From an uncultured Alphaproteobacteria bacterium (lineage in GTDB: Bacteria > Pseudomonadota > Alphaproteobacteria > HIMB59 > GCA-002718135): a stretch of DNA of 64,000 nucleotides. Of the stretch, positions 61,314-64,000 are shown one piece after another. The notes under the pieces were generated by a model. That model was not told the origin of the DNA. It saw only the letters and a list, made by a program, of their open reading frames with translations, and did not search any database. How positions within the stretch are numbered: the first letter of the stretch is position 1; every line of letters begins with the position of its first letter. The position numbers and the translations under genes were made by a program. The stretch is taken from contig CACONS010000004.1 of the NCBI GenBank assembly GCA_902628645.1, forward strand, positions 17,301 to 81,300. Reading direction: 5' to 3'.

Positions 61314-62078
61314 ATGAAAGACCAATGTGTATGTATAACAGGATCTACGCATGGTATAGGGTTTGGGATTGCTGAGGCGTTTGCTAAAAAAGGAGCGAAA
61401 ATTGTAATAAATTCCCATGAAAAAGATAATGGTGCTTTAGATAAGCTCAAAAAATTAACTGAGTGTTACTTTGTACAATCAGATCTATCGACAATCGATG
61501 GAAATAAAAAATTAATTGAAGAAGCAAATACAAAACTTGGAAAAATAGATACTCTTATTAATAATGCTGGTACTTTTCAAGATACTGATTTTGAAAGTAT
61601 CAATGAAGAAAATTTTGATAAAACATTTAATCTAAATGTGAGAGGTTACATGTTTACATCTAAAGAGTTTGTAAAACAAATTTCAAGTAGTCAAAATAAT
61701 AATAGTATTATTTGTATTGGTTCTTCTAACTCATTAGCTGCAGAAAAAAATAGTGTTATGTATGATACTTCCAAAGGAGCAGTTCTCATGATGGTTAAAT
61801 CAATGGCTGTTAGTTTAGCATCAAAGAACATTCGTGTTAATGGTATTGGCCCTGGAATACTCGAAACTCCTCTAACTAGCGCAGGTTTAAATAAGGGAAA
61901 TAATAAAAAGGTAATTAGTTCGCAAATTCCACTTGGAAGAATTGGGGAGCCATCAGATATTGGTGGAGCAGCTGTATTTTTAGCATCTGAAGAAGCAAAA
62001 TATATTACAGGGCAAATGTTATACGTCGATGGTGGCATTTTAGCTAATCAATTAAATTGGGACGAGTCACTTTTATAA
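61314..62078 (+). CDS. Short-chain dehydrogenase/reductase
   Basis: SDR family oxidoreductase of 254 aa. Cofactor motif TGSTHGIGFGIAEAF (GxxxGxG), NNAGTF, catalytic Ser in CIGSSNSLAAEKNSVMYDTSKG with the YxxxK motif as YDTSK, then PGILETPLTS and LASEEAKYITGQMLYVDGG. Good Shine-Dalgarno (aggag, 61302). Divergent from nagA, followed by a ridA-like gene. Probably acts on a sugar acid or hydroxy acid. Confidence 0.9.
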   Translation: MKDQCVCITGSTHGIGFGIAEAFAKKGAKIVINSHEKDNGALDKLKKLTECYFVQSDLSTIDGNKKLIEEANTKLGKIDTLINNAGTFQDTDFESINEENFDKTFNLNVRGYMFTSKEFVKQISSSQNNNSIICIGSSNSLAAEKNSVMYDTSKGAVLMMVKSMAVSLASKNIRVNGIGPGILETPLTSAGLNKGNNKKVISSQIPLGRIGEPSDIGGAAVFLASEEAKYITGQMLYVDGGILANQLNWDESLL

Positions 62079-62099
62079 AAATTTTAAATAGGAGAAAAT

Positions 62100-62489
62100 A
62101 TGATTAAAATTATAACTACAGGTGCAAAATCAGTTTTACCTTTTAGTCCAGCTATTAAAGCTGGTGATTTTGTATACGTATCTGGTCAAGCTTCAGTTGA
62201 TAGAGAAGATGGCTCCGTTATTGAAGGTACATTTGAAGAAGAAATGAGAAGATCAATTGAAAATCTTGAAGTTATTTTAAAGGAAGCAGGTCTTACCTTG
62301 GATAATGTTATAAATGTAAAAGGTTATGTAGCTGATCAAAAGGATTTGAAAGAATATAATAAAATTTATCCTGAATATTTTAAAGATCCACTACCAACAA
62401 GAAGTACAATTGTAAAAGTGTTGCCTACTTTCTTAAAATTTGAACTAGATTGTGTTGCATATGCACCAAATACTAGACAAGAAGGGTAA
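62100..62489 (+). CDS. RidA family (reactive intermediate deaminase) protein
   Basis: YjgF/RidA-type protein of 129 aa: FSPAIKAGDFVYVSGQASVD, IEGTFEEEMRRSIENLEVIL and KEAGLTLDNVINVKGYVAD, TRSTIVKVLP and ELDCVAYAP. Such trimers hydrolyse enamine/imine products of PLP enzymes; the Arg in PTRSTI is the catalytic one. Preceded by aggagaaa. Convergent with a DSD1-like PLP enzyme whose aminoacrylate product would need RidA activity. Confidence 0.9.
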   Translation: MIKIITTGAKSVLPFSPAIKAGDFVYVSGQASVDREDGSVIEGTFEEEMRRSIENLEVILKEAGLTLDNVINVKGYVADQKDLKEYNKIYPEYFKDPLPTRSTIVKVLPTFLKFELDCVAYAPNTRQEG

Positions 62490-63770
62490 TTAAAAAAAAG
62501 TTAATATTCCATCAACAACGTTATAGTCATCATCAACAACGGGAATAAACTTCCATTTATCAAATGCTGTACAGGGATGTGAAATACCAGAACATATCAT
62601 GTCCCCTACCTGCCATTGATGATTATCAGTAAGTTTGACAAAGGCGTGCTGATCATTTGTACTAAATATTTCAGCATGACCGATATCTAAAAAACCCTCT
62701 CCAGGTCTAAATCTTTTCATTGGCTTAGGTAAACCCGAGTCATACGGAGCATCTCTCTTACCCATAGTTAGAAAAGCAAGATTATTTTCAGGAATGGATT
62801 GTACATAGGACCAAATTTCAAGAGCTGGTTGTAGAGATTGATCCCATTGTCTATTGGAATCACTTTTAGCTGTTTCAAGTGCATCTAAGTAAGGCCCATG
62901 ATCATGTGTAATATAACATCCACTTCTTAATAATACTTTAATTGGAACACTAAGTTTAATTTTTGAAAATCTTTCTCCCACAATATCAAAATGAGTTGAT
63001 CCACCAGCAGTAATTAATAATTCATTTAGATGAGAGTAATAATTTGAAGGAATATCATTAATAATATCCTCAATCTTTGAACAAAAATCATGCACAGCAT
63101 TTGAACCTTTCATAGCAACAGCCGCTATGCCCTCATAAGAAGATATGCCTGCAAAAGTAAAATTCTTTGACTGATCCTCTCCAATTTTATTAACTAGTTT
63201 TAAAAAATCCTCTTTTTTACGAATACCTGTTCGACCATTTTCAGCTCCTATTTCAGGCAACAAATTTATTGGATTGATTAAATTAAGATTTCCAAGATTT
63301 TTTTTTATATTTAAAAACTGATCAATTGAGTCAACAAAACAGTAAAAAGAAAAATTTGTATTTTGATTAATATATGATGCTATTGTTTCTAAATGTGATT
63401 TACCTAAAAGTTGATTAGCAAGTAAAACTTTTTTGATACCAAAATCAAACATAACTTGAATTTGATTAATTGCACCAGCTGTAATACCCCATGCGCCATG
63501 TTTTATTTGCTCAGAAAAAATTTGAGGGGCCATGGTAGTTTTACCATGAGGAGCAATATCTAGATTGTGTTTTTCTAAATAATTGGAAAAAGTTTTTAAG
63601 TTATGAAGATAATTTTTTTGTTTTAATACCATTAATGGCATTGGCATATCTTCCTTCAGAATATTCCATTTTTTATTTTTTAGTTGTTTTAATGGAAATG
63701 GCTCACTTGACCCTGGAATGCCTTTAGTTCGTCTATCTAAAATAGTATTTTGAATTTCACTTAGATCCAT
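62490..63770 (-). CDS. Alanine-racemase-fold PLP enzyme (DSD1 / D-threonine aldolase-like)
   Basis: Fold-type III PLP enzyme of 426 aa. PLP-Lys in IAPHGKTTMAPQIF; EIGAENGRTGIRKKEDF; the C-terminal metal site HPC in CSGISHPCTAFDKWK, as in D-serine dehydratase DSD1 and D-threonine aldolases. RSGCYITHDHGPYL also fits. Reaction could be dehydration of a D-hydroxy amino acid, or aldol cleavage. Overlaps by 1 nt (TAATG) with the upstream HpcH/HpaI gene and is convergent with RidA. Confidence 0.85.
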   Translation of the reverse strand: MDLSEIQNTILDRRTKGIPGSSEPFPLKQLKNKKWNILKEDMPMPLMVLKQKNYLHNLKTFSNYLEKHNLDIAPHGKTTMAPQIFSEQIKHGAWGITAGAINQIQVMFDFGIKKVLLANQLLGKSHLETIASYINQNTNFSFYCFVDSIDQFLNIKKNLGNLNLINPINLLPEIGAENGRTGIRKKEDFLKLVNKIGEDQSKNFTFAGISSYEGIAAVAMKGSNAVHDFCSKIEDIINDIPSNYYSHLNELLITAGGSTHFDIVGERFSKIKLSVPIKVLLRSGCYITHDHGPYLDALETAKSDSNRQWDQSLQPALEIWSYVQSIPENNLAFLTMGKRDAPYDSGLPKPMKRFRPGEGFLDIGHAEIFSTNDQHAFVKLTDNHQWQVGDMICSGISHPCTAFDKWKFIPVVDDDYNVVDGILTFF

Positions 63771-64000
63771 TAAGAATTAATTTCTTCAAACTGACTAACC
63801 AAATTTTCTGCATAATCAGATAAAGCAATTACATCAGCGCCAATATTTAAAAGATTATACCCCATATCAATATAATTTTTTGCAACTCCAGGGCCACCAG
63901 GAGTAGCTGCAATTTTATTATTTTTTCTTGCTACTTCTGCCACTTTCTTCCTTGCACTAACAACGTCAGGGTGGTCCATTTGACCAGGAACTCCAAGTGT
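63770..64000 (-). CDS. HpcH/HpaI aldolase family protein, 5' part outside window
   Basis: C-terminal 76 residues of a class II pyruvate aldolase (the frame stays open to the window edge with TLGVPGQ before MDHPDVVSARKKV). The ending matches 2-dehydro-3-deoxy-sugar-acid aldolases: LGVPGQMDHPDV, AATPGGPGVAKNYIDMGYN, and LLNIGADVIALSDYAENL. It overlaps the DSD1-like gene by 1 nt. Expected total length about 250 aa. Confidence 0.82.
   Translation of the reverse strand, partial: TLGVPGQMDHPDVVSARKKVAEVARKNNKIAATPGGPGVAKNYIDMGYNLLNIGADVIALSDYAENLVSQFEEINS

Noticed and set aside
61691..62038. Minus-strand reading frame inside the SDR gene
   Set aside because: Antisense of conserved SDR motifs; no independent evidence.

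Overview
The window is strongly AT-rich and densely packed, with no intergenic gap above about 250 bp. Start and stop codons often overlap (ATGA, TAATG, shared CTAA). Gene content points to a free-living, probably marine alphaproteobacterium with a streamlined genome (SAR11- or HIMB59-like in style; this is inference). The clues are sarcosine oxidase, a dimethylglycine-dehydrogenase/ETF/ETF-QO operon, a DmdA-like protein, argD-argF, apaG, the ligase-associated DNA repair set, and CIRCE-controlled groESL. I recognise no DNA-binding transcription factor gene in the 64 kb.

Region 1 (1-13.1 kb) handles methylated amines and C1 units. It holds the end of soxA with soxG, a secreted nuclease, a membrane-anchored coiled-coil protein and an acyltransferase. 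It also holds a four-gene operon (DMGDH-like enzyme, etfB, etfA, ETF-QO) giving an unbroken electron route to ubiquinone, a DsbA-like protein, and a DmdA/GcvT-family folate-dependent demethylase. Region 2 (13.1-38.5 kb) is housekeeping and envelope: OmpA-type lipoprotein, apaG, trkH, argD-argF, recX, a PerM-like AI-2E-family protein, mscS, periplasmic glutathione peroxidase, groESL, SppA-like protease, a GT61 glycosyltransferase, two tRNAs (Arg-ACG and Gln-TTG), a CRTAC1-like secreted protein, DoxX and DUF4149 membrane proteins. It ends with the four-gene repair cluster PdeM / Lhr-like helicase / MBL exonuclease / ATP-dependent ligase and a sterol-desaturase-family protein.

Region 3 (38.6-64 kb) is a large catabolic island. 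A Dpp/Opp-type ABC importer is followed directly by a NanA-like aldolase, NanE and a NanK-like ROK kinase, so sialic acid uptake and breakdown is the best reading. NagA further right continues that route; no nagB is visible. Around these lie a class III aminotransferase, an M81/MlrC protein, a second DapA-family aldolase, a class IV aminotransferase, three PhyH-type dioxygenases, two tandem PanB-fold proteins without the metal ligands of true PanB, two sialidase-superfamily proteins without signal peptides, an MFS transporter, two small Cys-containing paralogs, an SDR, a RidA protein, a DSD1-like PLP enzyme and the end of an HpcH/HpaI aldolase.

The most unusual object is the substrate-binding protein of the ABC importer (38671-40278). 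Its two halves are in reversed order compared with every family-5 solute-binding protein I know: a signal peptide is followed directly by the usual C-terminal half and then by the usual N-terminal half. It reads as an intact, well-expressed circular permutant.
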